NCBI GenBank assembly: GCA_023053685.1
Contig: JALIGW010000005.1
Coordinates: forward strand, 53,528,742 to 53,592,741
Reading direction: 5' to 3'
DNA from: Diadophis punctatus similis
Taxonomy: Eukaryota; Chordata; Lepidosauria; Squamata; Dipsadidae
Length of the DNA: 64,000 nt
The position numbers and the translations under genes are program-made. Under the pieces are notes generated by a model. That model did no database searches and was not told the DNA's origin. It saw only the letters and a list, made by a program, of their open reading frames with translations. Each line of letters opens with the position of its first letter. Position 1 is the stretch's first letter. Shown piece by piece: positions 12,501 to 24,205 of this stretch.

Positions 12501-13917
12501 CATGCCCTTTGATAAATAATATGGTACAAGCAGGGATGTATGTTGCAATAGACAGCTTAGCATCTTCTGCAAGATAAACTCACCAGGCAGTTTACAATGG
12601 ATTACAATGGCTGTCAAGAACTCCACATGCTTACCAGTTCTGCTCTGTCTTCAAAATTCTCTGAATAATATTCTAGGACCAGTGAAATCCAATTTTTTTT
12701 ACTACCGGTTCTGTGGGCATGGCTTGGTGGGCGTGGCAAGGGAAGGATACTGCAAAATCCCCATTCCCTCCCCCCTCCTGGGGGAAGGATATTGCAAAAT
12801 CTCCATTCCCACCCCACTCTGCAGCCAGTCATAGGTGGTATTTGCCGGTTCTCCGAACTACTCAAAATTTCCACTACCGGTTCTCCAGAACCTGCTGGAT
12901 TTCACCCCTGTCTAGGACTACATAATATTTAGCTAAAATTTTGAATCAGTAACAACAAATGATTTCTGCTTTTGCACTGGAATCAATGTGAACGGTCCCA
13001 TTGTACTTGCAATGGAAGATGCAGTACCAGATCCTGTACTCTGTTGTTTCTGTGTGGAGCATCTTAGCACCAGGCTCTGTTCTGGTAGTATTAATGGTCT
13101 GAATTTTTTTTATATGCATTCTGTTTTTAAATCTATGTTGTTGTTTTTAACTCAATGGATTCTACTACTCTATAAGTAAAGTTACTTAGGACTGAATTGT
13201 TTTAGTTGCAATCAGGGGCGGGTTCCTAATTTTTTTACTACCACTCTGTGGGCGTGGCTTATTTTGTGGGTGTGGCTTGCCAGCCATGTGACCGGGTGGG
13301 CGTGGCTTGCCGGCCATGTGACCGGGTAGGCGTGGCTTCTCGGACTGCTGAAGGGAGGGGAACTGAGATAGGTCCTGCCGCCCATTCCCCCTCCCCTCAG
13401 CAGCTCGAGAAGCCTCAAGCGTGCAAAAATGCCTAGGATCATCACCGCGCGTTCGTGGCTTCTCGGACTGCTGAAGGGAGGGGAATGGAGATAGCTCCTG
13501 CCTCCCGTTCTTTCAGCATCTCACGTGCTCCCTCAGCCATCCTCCCCTGCTTGGACTCACTGTGGGGTAGGAAGGCAACGCATGCGCAGTGCCGGAAGCT
13601 CGGCTTTTGGGCATGTGCAGAAGAAAATTTTAAAAAAAATTAATTTTTTTTAAAATGGCGGCGCCCAGGCACCTGCAACCAACCGCACCAGTACTGTGAT
13701 GTCACCAGCGGGCCGTTACCGGTGCTATAGAGTGGACCGCACCGGTAGGAACCCACCACTGGTTGCAATCCTATGCCCACAGTTAGGCTTCTCTAAATTC
13801 TACTGTGTAGCTACAGTTGATCCTGCATGGTGTGATAAATAGTTTTATTGGAGAGAAGAAGAGAGTCCTTAACAAACAAAAAAATCTGCAATTCACAGCA
13901 GTTAAAATGTCTCTCTC

Positions 13918-13959
<42 letters not shown>

Positions 13960-15586
13960 CTATACTCCAGGATTAAGTCCTTGATTTGTTTTCCTTCTAC
14001 CTTTTGAGATACTGTGGCATTCTCTTCAAGGTCAGGGAAAGCAGCCCTTATATCTCCTTCATTGGGAATCCCCTTGAATTGAATAGGGCAGTGATGGCGA
14101 ACCTTTTTTTGCTTGTGTGCCAAAAGGGCGCGTGCACGTACGATAGCACGTGTATGTGTGTCTACACCCATACTGCAATGCCCTGCGCATGCACGCACAA
14201 CCCTGTGCTGCCCCCCTGTATGCGCGCAGGCCTCACTGAAGCCTCAGGACATCCGGTAGGCCCGTTGGGTCCGTTTTTCACCATCCACAGGCTCCGGAGG
14301 CTTTCCTGAAGCCTGGGGAGGGTGAAAACTGCCTCCGCCCTGCCCTCCGGAAGGCCGAAAATCAGCTGGCCAGCACACACATGCACACTGGAGCTGACAT
14401 AGGGCAACGTCTTGCGTGCCTTCAGATATGGCTCCGCGTGCCACCTGTGGCACGCGTGCCATAGGTTCGCCATCACGGGAATAGGGTATCATTTAGAATA
14501 AACGTTAAAAGGAATGCAGAGTGTCCATACTCTTTGTATGTAGCTATTTGCTATATTAATTCACACTATCATATAGATATGGGTTTAATGGTGGCATAAT
14601 AAATTATGAAGATGAAAAAGAATGATGTTTTACTTTTCCATTCTTTTCCACCCAACAGAATGTTGGAAAGGGACTGTGTCAAGAGACTCGGGACTTTGTT
14701 CATCTGTTTGTATGTTTAACAGCAAGGTAACTCTGCAAAAACCGAATAGAACATAACAAAGTTTGGAGGGGAGAATCTGGAAAAACATTGAGTTTGAAAT
14801 CAGGGCAAATCAAATCTGCAGAAAAAACATGTAGGAAAAAAAATCACCCAGTGTATTTCTGTAAGAGAAGCAGTTGGGCAATTGCTCAGAATGCTGCCGA
14901 CTGTTTCATTCTAAGCCTGCTTTCTCACATGACTCAGAGCAGAGCTATTATTAAGGAGTTGAAAAAAATCCCAAAAGTCAAGTTCTGCCTGCTTTCTCTA
15001 CCTGGTTTGTTTTCTGCAATTAAAGGAAATAGGACTGCACCATAAACACATGAATCCTTAGGTTCCAGTCCTATGTATTTCAACTCCAATGAATTTTGTG
15101 TAAATATGGTAGTCATGTAGCTTATGTTTCTATTTATTTAGTTTTTTTCTTTGTTAACCTCTCACATTCAAACAAAATAAACCACCCTCCCATATAATGT
15201 ATGTATAAAGAGTGAGTTTTCAAATGATTTGCAGACTGGTTTTCTAGAAAGTAACTATTCAAAAGGGAAAAAACGAAGTCATAAGACAATTCTAGTTTCA
15301 TATAACTTAGTGATTGTAACTTAAACAAGAAGCATGGTAGCAACAGTTCCTTGTTTCATAAAAAGCTTTGTATATGCCGTAAAAGAGATATTTTTTAATT
15401 TTGGCAGTGAATTTTATTACTGATTTCAATTTTTCACAGAGAGAGAGGGTCAAAAGTTCTTTAAAAAAAGCAATTTGATAAAGATCAACTTCTTACCTTT
15501 ATCATCAGTTTTACGTCTTCCACAGTGTTCTCTGGTGAAATGTCAAAAGACTCACAGAGCCCTTCAAAAGCGACAAATATCCTCAT
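5599..15586 (-). CDS. ANKUB1: ANKUB1 gene (five coding exons; extreme 3' end uncertain)
   Basis: This is the ankyrin repeat and ubiquitin domain containing 1 gene; the product is a poorly characterised vertebrate protein. Joining 15586-15497, 11517-11374, 7828-7612, 7023-6909 and 6528-5599 gives an open frame of 498 codons plus two bases, with GT-AG junctions and matching phases (0, 0, 1, 2, 2). Residues 1-78 form the N-terminal ubiquitin-like fold. Residues about 79-155 look like a second ubiquitin-like segment. Residues about 190-295 carry ankyrin-type helices, with the motif HAAAEAGQ at 245-252 and GQTPLQLC at 274-281. A basic stretch rich in K/R lies at about 413-431. Identification rests on recognising the family sequence, supported by head-to-head RNF13. 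The start is the first ATG of the ubiquitin-like domain. The last residues depend on which terminal exon is used. Confidence 0.93.
6909..7023 (-). CDS. ANKUB1: ANKUB1 coding exon 4
   Basis: This 115-base exon encodes the segment [14 protein letters not shown] through LSKEEPILR, linking the ubiquitin-like part to the ankyrin repeats. The acceptor is TTCTATTAACAG and the donor GTATGAAG. Phases are 1 in and 2 out, which fit exons 3 and 5. Confidence 0.92.
7612..7828 (-). CDS. ANKUB1: ANKUB1 coding exon 3
   Basis: This 217-base exon encodes 72 residues plus one base, starting [14 protein letters not shown] and ending NDYQLDI-G. The middle ([18 protein letters not shown]) resembles a second ubiquitin-like or linker segment of the family. 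The acceptor is CTCCACCAG and the donor GTATAAG; the exit phase is 1. Confidence 0.93.
8420..9706. repeat. GC-rich block of internal direct and inverted repeats
   Basis: The left edge reads CAGTGATGGCGAAC like the family-B hAT-type elements, and the right edge reads GCGATCACTG. Inside there is a perfect 25-bp hairpin (8892-8916 with 8945-8969) and a direct repeat of a segment ending AACCCGACAGTGAT (about 8990-9100 and 9245-9330). There is also a long inverted repeat (about 9072-9200 against 9575-9706). No matching 8-bp flanks were found for any pair of edges. Open frames on both strands reflect low stop density in GC-rich DNA. Confidence 0.6.
8892..8969. repeat. perfect 25-bp hairpin arms
   Basis: 8892-8916 and 8945-8969 are exact reverse complements (AGACCAGCTCC...GGAGCTGGTCT), with a 28-base GC-rich loop. 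Part of the surrounding repeat block. Confidence 0.95.
11374..11517 (-). CDS. ANKUB1: ANKUB1 coding exon 2 (ubiquitin-like domain, second half)
   Basis: This 144-base exon encodes 48 residues from [13 protein letters not shown] to IKCVIK. It is in phase 0 at both ends. The acceptor is TTCTATTAAG and the donor is GTATGA. It completes the first ubiquitin-like fold begun in exon 1. Confidence 0.93.
12680..12910. mobile_element. hAT-like miniature element (family D), 8-bp TSD
   Basis: The ends are CAGTGAAATCC and GGATTTCACCCCTG. TCTAGGAC repeats at 12672-12679 and 12911-12918. The body has ACCGGTTCT phrases and TGGGCGTGGC, typical of a very common squamate repeat. Confidence 0.9.
13213..13761. 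mobile_element. hAT-like element (family C), 8-bp TSD
   Basis: The ends CAGGGGCGGGTTCC and GGAACCCACCACTG are inverted copies. GTTGCAAT repeats at 13205-13212 and 13762-13769. The body has CATGTGACCGGGT repeats. A second copy is at 51225. Confidence 0.9.
13922..13958. repeat. (TG)n microsatellite
   Basis: About 18 TG units follow a short CT run. Confidence 0.95.
14089..14478. mobile_element. hAT-like element (family B), 8-bp TSD
   Basis: The left end is CAGTGATGGCGAACC and the right end GGTTCGCCATCACGG. GAATAGGG repeats at 14081-14088 and 14479-14486. The body is GC-rich with GGCACGCGTGCC near the right end. Confidence 0.92.
15497..15586 (-). CDS. ANKUB1: ANKUB1 coding exon 1 (start of ubiquitin-like domain)
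   Basis: Ninety bases encode 30 residues starting MRIFVAFEG and ending VKLMIK, the first half of the ubiquitin-like domain. The ATG is the complement of 15584-15586. The exon ends AAAG followed by a GTAAGA donor (15496-15491), phase 0. Whether the 5' leader is all in this exon or has another exon upstream cannot be seen. Confidence 0.93.
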
Positions 15587-18500
15587 TTTGAAAGATGTTA
15601 CCGGTATTTACATTCTTCAAATGACTTTAATAAGCTTCATCTTACCACAATAGAAGTGGAAAAAAAATCCAATTTTGTAAGTATCCAGTCTAAACTTGCA
15701 TATTCTCCTTTAAAAGCAAAAAATAGCCTGGAAAATCCTTTGAAACAGCCAGCCCATGGAATCTGAAAACAGTAAGAAGAATTTGATCACAGGCTGAGTT
15801 GAAAAGAAAAAAAGTTTGCTTTACAAACCTAATTAAACTTTCAAAGCACGTATTGACCGAGGCAAGCATGAACAAGATTTCAGCATGTATATATTCCTGC
15901 TTCTCCCAGCCAACCATGCAGCAGTATTTGCTCAATGACATTTATCTACGCTCAAAATACAGTCTCTTGACTTAAATTATTATTTGTTTACTCAATTGTT
16001 CATAACAATCTTCAAACTTTCTTTAAATAAATCTAAGCTTTGTACTCATGTTACCATAACAACTTTGTAAACCTGTTAATGTGACTAGCCTTGCCAGCTT
16101 AGTTTGGAAACCAACAGGATCTGCCAACAGCTTGAGATTTTCAGAGTCATATAAGCAAGTAAGATGATAGGGGGGGGGAGGGGAGAAATGTATAACTATT
16201 TTATATTCTTGTATTCTATCATTTCCTTTAGGAAAGGGAAATATTTTCCTGTGTATAAGGAGGGAAAAGATTCTGGGGGAGGACCCCAGGCTTCACAGCT
16301 TTCTGAAAGCCAAGAGATTTGGGGCCTCCCTGGTTATCAGATGGGAAAGTGACAGAATATATATCAATAAACACACTCAGCAAATCCAGAAGACATCAGT
16401 TTCTCAATGCTAAATCATTCACAAAGCATTTCATTTACTCTCATCATGCTTTACTTCAAACACAAATTGTTAATTCCTGAAGAATTCACCAATCAGCCTT
16501 CAACATTATATTCGCACAAAACATTCCATAATACAGGCTTATTCTGGAGCAGAAAATATAGCCTATTTGCGTTCATATATTACTCAATGACTTACTAAAA
16601 AGCATAAACATGGTTTACACACCAATGTCTAGCATAAAACGCTTTCCAAATGTTGCCTCTTGCTATCTTTTATATTTTTTCAATCAGATTTTTGCCAAAC
16701 ATCTTTCCAGGTACATTTAATAATCTAATTAATACTTCATTTTCTACATTATTTTTATATTTATTTTTTATCAGTGAATCATTGAAAATGCAAATATTTT
16801 AACAACCCTAGTATTTTCCCTTTTCTAAGATTGAATTCACTTACAGAGTCAAGCACAATACTCTACTTTTTAGTTCAAAAAAAAATCCCTTTAATAAATT
16901 TCTTCAGTAAAAAAATTGAAAATTGCTGTGTTCTGATTTCCCTTCAATAAAAAGGGTTGAAAATTACTGTGGTCTAGTTGAAAATAGGAGCAGAAGTACA
17001 ATAGTTTTGACTTCCCTCAATGAGAGAAAAAGGGAAGCACAATTGTTTTCCCTTTTCTGTAAAAAACAAAACAAAACAGGAATTGGGAGTTTGCTGGAGA
17101 AACATTGAAGTGAAACATTGAGAATGAAACCATTTTGATTCATGGTTCTATTTATTGCTGGAACTGTTATTATTGTTCTGTAAGTCCTATTGCCTGGTAT
17201 AACTTTATAGCATATTTTCTGGCCTTTTGATTTCATGTACATCTTGCCTCTAAAAACGGTGAAACCTAAACTGCCCTTGATTATCTTTCTACCTCTATAC
17301 TCTGGAAGTAAGTCTAGCTGTCCCTGTGTTTGAAGGGGGACATTCTCCCTTAACTCCAATTTCTTTATATATCCCGATTTTTTTTTATTTGTAACCCCAA
17401 TAATAGGATTTCTCTCATTCTTTTTGTTGTTGGAGACTATTATCTATCCAAAAAGTGGAATGAAGATGCAGTTAAATAAAAATTATTTAATATAAAATAT
17501 GCATAAACTACATTTTTGCCCTTTGTTCCCACTTACATCCTGATCCTTTTAGGATTATTATTATCCCAGTTTGGTCACTTATAAGAATTAAAACAAGATC
17601 TATAATGTTATTTATTTTTAATAAATTTACCATAACAAACATATCAATCAAAACAAATGTTCTTTCACCTGTTCATTAGATTAGGAATATTTTAAGGAAT
17701 TGACAATGATTGAAAGGACTTTTTTCCCTAATGTCAACATTTTCAAAAAAAAGTTATACATTCTAATTAGCACTAAAGAACTACATAATGAGCAGTTTTC
17801 AAATTTTCAGGGTTTTTTTTCTAACCATCCTTGTTGCCCTTCAAAACGTTTGTTAATATTTAGGCCAGATCTTCCTGAAATAGCACCCACAATTATTACT
17901 GTGTCTGCAGATACTTTCCTGAGCATATCTGAGACTTTCCTGTTCTTCCGTATTTTAGGAAGGGTTTTAGAAACACACACAGAGAGAAAAACGATTTAAG
18001 TGAAAAGCAAACTTTTTTTTGTTATTTCTACCCCCCCCCCCCTTATTTCTAATTATCTGCAGCCTTAAATGTAAGGCTTTAAATACTGAAATGTGTGTTG
18101 GTAGAATTAGTTCCAAATCATTCCTTCTTTGATCTTTCGATTTGCCTGTATAAAGAGCCAAAGCAACACTAAAATTTGCATCCACTGGTTGCTGAAAGAG
18201 AAGTAGAAAGAAAACAAGAACATAGAACGTCTTGCAATGCTAATATTTTGTGCATTTCCTGCTTCATCCTTTTGCTAGAAAAAATGATTCAAGCATAAAG
18301 CTGCAATATTAAGAATAAAAAAATCTCACTTTTTGCAACTTCAGTTTATTTATAAAAATAAACTCCTTGTTCTAGCTTTGTGTATAAGCCAGCATGTGGC
18401 TGTCATGATCTGCTGACTCCAATTATTACTGTGCAAAGATATCTTACAACTTGAACATTAATCTGCCATTAAGATAGAAGAGAATTTTGTAGGCAGTCTA

Positions 18501-20329
18501 ATATTTCTTTGGATACTACTTTACAGAAAATATTTATTTTCAACAGCCATTTCTTTTTCCATAAAGCTAGTTTACAACTAACAGAAGTAAGAAAACAGAT
18601 GGTAGGTTACTTCCTTTTACAGGGCAGATTTAAGTTGAACAAGTGGTTGCATTGTATCTCATGATAGGAAATAAATTAGTTTGCTTGCCTTCTGTGACAT
18701 TAAATACATTTAAGTCAGTCTAATTGACCCAAAGGTGCTTTTTCAAAAGGCAACTGGATTTTCTGGGAGTTTTTTTTAAAGACGTTTTGCTTCTCATCCA
18801 AGAATATTCTTCGGAAGTGAAACTTCTTCAAAGAAAAATCAGAAAGTCCAGTTGCCTCTTGAAAAAGCACCTTTGGGACAACCATGGCCTGGATGACTGA
18901 GAATTTCCATAGACATTCAGTCTAATTGACATTAACATATGCATGTTTTGAGCAATATTGTATCCTATGGGACCTGCGCCCCAAATTTTGTAAAAGTAAG
19001 CAACGCCTTTCATGGCTGAGACTAGCAATGTCTCCTTAAGAGATTGTTCTTATACTTCCTAACAGGAATATCAGGATGTTGTACAATTTGTAATGGCTTT
19101 AGCACGTGTGCATTTTGATTGTGTTGTTGTTTTGATAAATCTGAATGAGGTATTTGCATTAAAAGCATGTCACAGAACTGAATTAAATACTGTATACAAA
19201 TAATTGCACAGACGACAAATGTTATTTAGAGAACTCCTAATTCAATAGAAAATTAATAATTCACAAAATAATGACTATTTTATACTAACATTGCATAATA
19301 TTGATCTTCCCCCTCTTTAAGGTATATTTTATTTTAATCACTAAATGAACTTCATTATCTCCAATGCCCTGACCTGATCCTCTCCAAACTTGTAGTACTT
19401 CAATTCCCAGTTTGTGACAAAATGAAGGAATTGTTTAATGGAAAGTATAAGATTTGGAAAGGACATCTTCAACATTTATTCCTTATTAGTAAAATCCTTC
19501 TTTTAACTAGGCTTACTTTCTACAAAATGTCTATAATCCATTCCATACCATTCTTTCTCATATCAAAGCATGACTCTATAATCTTTGATATGCTGGGAGG
19601 GGGAATTCTTAATATTGAAGATGAAAATAATAATCCCTGTATGTTCAAGGCATACTGTTAAAATTCTTAAGATGTTTACTAATACAGAACATTATATTAC
19701 ACAATTACAGTATAGTGGCTGGGAGTATATGATGCCATATGCAGAATTTTTGCTATGATTTAGTGCAATACAAACTCATTCAGTTCATAATCTATTATAG
19801 ATAATTTTTAATGTTTGAATACAGCTAATTATAGTTTATTTAATAAATGACTTGCTATGATTTATGTCATTTTATTTTTTTTAATAAAACCAAGTATATC
19901 ATACCTGATGTGTGAACTGATCCTCTGCTAACTTGTTATGTTGTCCAAAACCAGCCTCTGTGCTTTGTTTATAATTAAGTATATTAAGAGAACCCTGAAC
20001 CCAATGAAGCATGATTCAATCCTAGGTGTGCATGCTGTGTAAGCACAGCCAGCACACTCATTAATCTTGCTTGTCAACTTCATTTTATAGTTTAACATGT
20101 TGCATGAATTCTACCAATTATATTTTATTCAGTAAATTAGGATTAAACTACACTATGTTTTAGCCCAATTATTGCCTTCAATAGAAAAAAAATCACGTTC
20201 ATTATCGTTATACTCCAGAATTAAATTCTGACACAGAGGAAACAACACATTCCAAGACACCCTCAATTAATCCTAATCGCCTGCCCATCTTTCATTTATC
20301 CTCACCTTCCGTCTCTCCTTGCCAATCCT
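15587..20329. other. intergenic DNA between ANKUB1 and RNF13
   Basis: AT-rich sequence with no recognisable coding exon. It should contain the ANKUB1 5' leader and promoter, which I could not place. It holds one small palindromic repeat (18729-18876) and short homopolymer runs (G at 16169, C at 18032). Confidence 0.6.
18729..18876. mobile_element. small inverted-repeat element (MITE-like)
   Basis: The left arm CCAAAGGTGCTTTTTCAAAA and its continuation GGCAACTGGATTTT pair with the right arm ending GAAAAAGCACCTTTGG. The loop carries GACGTTTTGCTTCTCATCCA, a phrase common to an amniote interspersed repeat. Confidence 0.65.
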
Positions 20330-20760
20330 GCATCCCTCGGGAGGTGGCCGCTTCACTCAAGCCCCGCCCCTCCTCAGTAGTCGTCACGTGCGAGCAGCCG
20401 TGCGCAAACACCGTCCAGTTTGTGAGTGACGGGCAGAGGAAGCCAATCCACGCCATCCGCTTGGTCCTCTGGGCCTATACGCGAACGGAGGTGGGATTTC
20501 CGCAGCTCTCGGCTGGCTTGCTGACGGACCGAGGGAGGGCTCGATTATGGCTTCTGGCTGAGCTGCCCTGCGGTCCTTCATCTGGTCTGAGAGTCTCTCC
20601 CTTTTCGGTAAGGGTTTTGGGGTCGTGGGCGCGCCTAGGCTTCTTTCCGGAGATGACCTCTGATTGAGCGTACGGGTCGTGGGCGCGCCTAGGCTTCTTT
20701 CCGGAGATGACCTCTGATTGAGCGTACGGGAGAGGCGGGGAATGTATTGCCTTCCCGGGC
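20330..20760 (+). promoter_or_regulatory. RNF13: CpG-rich RNF13 promoter and 5' noncoding exon region
   Basis: The sequence changes sharply from AT-rich flanks to a CpG-rich island spanning about 20330-21320. It holds a CCCCGCCCC Sp-type box (20362-20370), a CACGTG E-box (20385-20390), a TGCGCA core as in NRF1 sites (20401-20406) and a CCAAT box (20443-20447). A strong splice donor TTTTCG/GTAAGG ends a probable noncoding first exon at 20607. It lies upstream of and on the same strand as the RNF13 coding exons, and 4.7 kb from the ANKUB1 ATG, so it may or may not also serve ANKUB1. The transcription start itself is inferred. Confidence 0.75.
20621..20728 (+). repeat. exact 54-bp tandem duplication at the RNF13 promoter
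   Basis: The 54-bp unit starting GGTCGTGGGCGCGCCTAGGC occurs twice with no mismatch (20621-20674 and 20675-20728), just 14 bases after the putative first-exon donor. Perfect identity suggests a recent event or an assembly artefact. Confidence 0.95.
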
Positions 20761-21490
20761 GTGATTTTGTTGCCTCTTCTCCCCCCCCGCCCACCCCCGT
20801 TGATCCCTCTACTCCCTTGTTGGTCTTTGCAAACGCAGGGGCTTCTGTTGCACTGTTCGGCTTGTGCACGATTAAAAAGAGCGAGGAGGGGGGGCAGTGT
20901 TGTTTTCTCCAACTCTTTCCACCCCCCCCCCCAATAAAGTAACTTTCGTTTGACTTTTGCGGCTTGTTTTCGCCTTTCTGTCCGTCTTCAGTTTGCGGTT
21001 TTTAGGCGGCTGGTCGTGTTGTTCACGTACCCCGCGTGGATACGGTTTCCACGAGCTTTGTCGCAACATCGTTTCCGCAGCGCCTTGGATGGGAGAGCCT
21101 TGAAATCGCCCCGTTTGGGGTTGCTGAAGTTCCATCAGGCGCGAGTGGGTTCACGCCTATTTTTCCCAACAAGCAGAAGCTGAACACAGTCGCACCCAGT
21201 GTGATTCTGGCGTCTTTGTGATGCGGTGAATGCTTGTGATGACATGACCTTTTTTTTTTTAAGGGCCCTCTATTGGGCTTAGCGGGCGCGTGGAGAGTTT
21301 TATGCGTGCTCTTCAATAGCGCGTTGAAAGGGATAGAAAATCGTTTACTGCCTCTTTGTTGCTTGTGGCAGCCGATATGGATTGCCTCGAACTCTTCTCC
21401 AAACTTTGGTCACGTTGAATCGAGAACGAATTAAAAAAAATCAGTAGTTTGGATATCGTCATGCAGCTGTTTAGTTATTTGCCTCTAAAG

Positions 21491-21625
21491 CAGAGGTCCC
21501 CAAACTTGGCGACTTTAAGACTTGTGGACTTCAACTCCCAGAATTCTCCAGCCAGCTATGCTGGCTGGAGAATTCTGGGAGTTGAAGTCCACAAGTCTTA
21601 AAGTCGCCAAGTTTGAAGACCTCAG
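21491..21625. mobile_element. palindromic hAT-like miniature element (family A), 8-bp TSD
   Basis: It starts CAGAGGTCCCCAAACTTGG and ends GTTTGAAGACCTCAG, with CTCTAAAG at 21483-21490 and 21626-21633. The two halves of the palindrome around GCTGGCTGGAGAATTC are almost identical. Confidence 0.92.
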
Positions 21626-22083
21626 CTCTAAAGTTTCGCGTAGGTTTACATATAGGGAGTGGCTTTAGAAGACACAATAATTAATCTGCGTGTTTATTCC
21701 AAACAAGGGATTGAGTAATTCCAGAAATACCGTATAAACTGCTGTACAAAAGTTGGAAGTTAATATCTTGGGAAATCTCTACCCCTAGAGCAAGCTATAA
21801 TGCAGTTTTCCCCAACTTGGAGCCTCCGGATTGCTGAGCTCCAAAGACTAAAGACTCTTTGGACCAAAGGATAGAAGGGTTGGCAGATACGCTGCAAAAT
21901 CTTGAGGCATACTCCTGATATTGCATTTGAAAGTCATTTTCTGTCTTCTGTCTCTCTATATGTCATAGTTTGGACCCATAGACTATTAATAAATAGTCTG
22001 GGATCAAAAAGTGAGTGGTTGCCTTCTCTCGTGCTTTCTTAAAAGAAATTTAAATTGTTTCTATATTGTAGTATATTGTTTAT

Positions 22084-22444
22084 TAAATAAAAATTATTCC
22101 AGTATAGTTATGAAATTTTGTTTAGCCATTTATCCATTCATCTAATCTTTAATAGAAAAAATGTGTAATACTGAAAAAGAGCTCAGACGTTACCAAATTT
22201 CTAAGCTTGCCCTGATAGAAAGGCAGATAAGCAGAAAAGAAAGAAGGGTTTTCTTATTAAGTGCTGTTGTTTTAAATATAATAATAAGAAAACCCTTCTT
22301 TCTTTCTGCCTTTCTATTAGGCCAAGCTTAGAAATTTGGTAATGCTTGGGCTCCTTTTATTACACATTTTTCTATTAAGGATTGGATGAATGGATAAATG
22401 GCTAAACAAAATTTCATAACTATATAGGGATAATTTTTATTTAG
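22084..22444. repeat. large inverted repeat (arms about 165-175 bp)
   Basis: 22084-22259 and 22282-22444 are reverse complements with small indels. Examples are CTAAGCTTGCC against GGCCAAGCTTAG and CATTTATCCATTCATC against its inverse. The spacer is about 22 bases. No transposon ends or duplicated flanks were recognised. Confidence 0.85.
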
Positions 22445-23179
22445 TTGTTATCATCACTAAAATGGGGTGGATTTTACAACTGAAACTATAGTGCTGGAAA
22501 TGTTGAATTTGAATGCTGTGACTATATAATAAATCAAAATAACATGGTACTTTTTGTGCATAACAACTTCCACTGGAGTTTGAGAGAAGCTTATATTACT
22601 TTAAGAAATGCTTCAAAATTCCACTCTCTTTGCACACAATCATTGTGATAAAAATGTGATATACTATCAGTGTAGATATATTAAAACAATTATTTGTTTG
22701 TGTTGGTGACAATTGAGGTTTTGAACACTCTTACCTCACTCCTTCCCCTGCCTAATAAGATGCTGTTAACTCCCCAGCTCATTAATTAGATCCATTAGCC
22801 TTATATTTGTGTGTATATATGTATATGACAATACTAGCAATTTAATTGTCATAAAATGTGGGAACCTAGTTATCTGATCCTACTACATAGAAGGTAACAG
22901 TCTACATTACAAATGTTCTCCTTATGTTTAGATGGATACATTTGTGTGACATAGAAGCTAGGAATATAATTCACTTGTACAGCTTACAGTAGTTTAGATA
23001 GGATTTAATATTCTTTATGAAGTAGTTTAATATTTACTATGCAATACATGCATACCAAAAACCAGAGTGTTGGTTCATGGGAGAACAATAGAATGCAGTA
23101 TAAAAAGGACATAATAATTGGGATCTATTATATACCTGAAATGGGCCATCCCAGTAGATCCCATGGCCTTGCAGAGATC

Positions 23180-23740
23180 CTGGATTCATGTTCTTCTTAA
23201 TTCCAGGTTGTTTCTCTCATTGATTAGTTCCCATCCATTGTTTCTTGTCTTGCCTTCTGGTGCTTTGGAAAATAAGCTGACCCCCCTCTTCTTTGTGACA
23301 GCCCCTCAAATAGTGGAATACTACTATCATGTCACCCCTTGTCTTTTTTTTCTAAACTAGTAATACCCAGTTCCTGCAACCATTCTTCATATGTTTTAGT
23401 CTCCAGACCTTTAATCATTCTAGTTGCTCTTCTCTGTACTTTTTCAAACATTTTCTCAACATCTATTTTTGTAATGTGACCAAAACTGGATGCAGTATTC
23501 CAGGTGTGGTCTTAGTAAGGTTTTATAAAGCAGTACTAATACTTCACGTGATTTTCATTCTATCCCTCTGTTTATACAACCAAGGATTTTATTAGCTTTT
23601 TTGGCTGTTGCCACACACTGCTGGCTCATATTTAAGTGATTGTCCACTAGCACTCCACATCCTCTTATAGTTACTGTTTTTAAGCCAGGTTTTGCCTAAT
23701 CTGTACTTGTATCTTCGATTTTTCCTGCCTAAGTGAAGAC
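23180..23740 (-). mobile_element. CR1 LINE 3' fragment
   Basis: The sequence with TAGTTGCTCTTCTCTGTACT, CCAGGTGTGGTCTTAGTAAG and ATTTTATTAGCTTTTTTGGC matches the well-known amniote CR1 3' region, read on the minus strand. Confidence 0.8.
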
Positions 23741-24049
23741 AATCTGAAGACAAATATCAGGAGCTTTTATATTCAAATTATATTTCATCTACTCTAGACT
23801 AAGAGGGAGTTTTAGCATATGCTCTCTTTTGTGATTTGGGGCTGAAATTATCTGAGAAAATCCCATAATTGTATGCAGGCTGTGCAATCTCTAGGTGACT
23901 CAGTTCCCTGTCCCAATGCATGGAAGTTCTAGTCTCCCAAAACCATATTTCAATTTTTCCTATAGCAGCAGCAGGATGACTCAAAGATCCAGGGCTGTTG
24001 AGCAGCAGGGCAGTTATACTAGAACAATCTCAGCTTCTATCTCTGTCCC

Positions 24050-24205
24050 ATTTTCAGGAAACAGGTCCTCAGTTAACAATAATTGGGATTGGAGTTCTGT
24101 CACTAAGCAATGGGGTCCTGTAAAGATTGACATAATATGACCACATTACTTAGCGATAGTAAACTTGGCACTTCCCATTCCTGTTGTTAAGTGAGGATCA
24201 TGCAT
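24050..24205. mobile_element. partial TAGTCC-ended miniature element
   Basis: Phrases such as GGTCCTCAGTTAACAATAAT and GTTGTTAAGTGAGGATCATG resemble the 1003-1617 family; the ends are incomplete. Confidence 0.45.

Larger units (their letters stand above)
11518..15496. other. ANKUB1 intron between coding exons 1 and 2
   Basis: It holds three hAT-like elements (12680-12910, 13213-13761, 14089-14478) and a TG microsatellite. 11518-12670 and 14490-15490 show nothing I recognise. Confidence 0.7.

Noticed and set aside
20344..21316. Open frames across the CpG island
   Set aside because: Low stop density in GC-rich DNA explains them. Codon content is not protein-like, and the region fits a promoter with a noncoding first exon.
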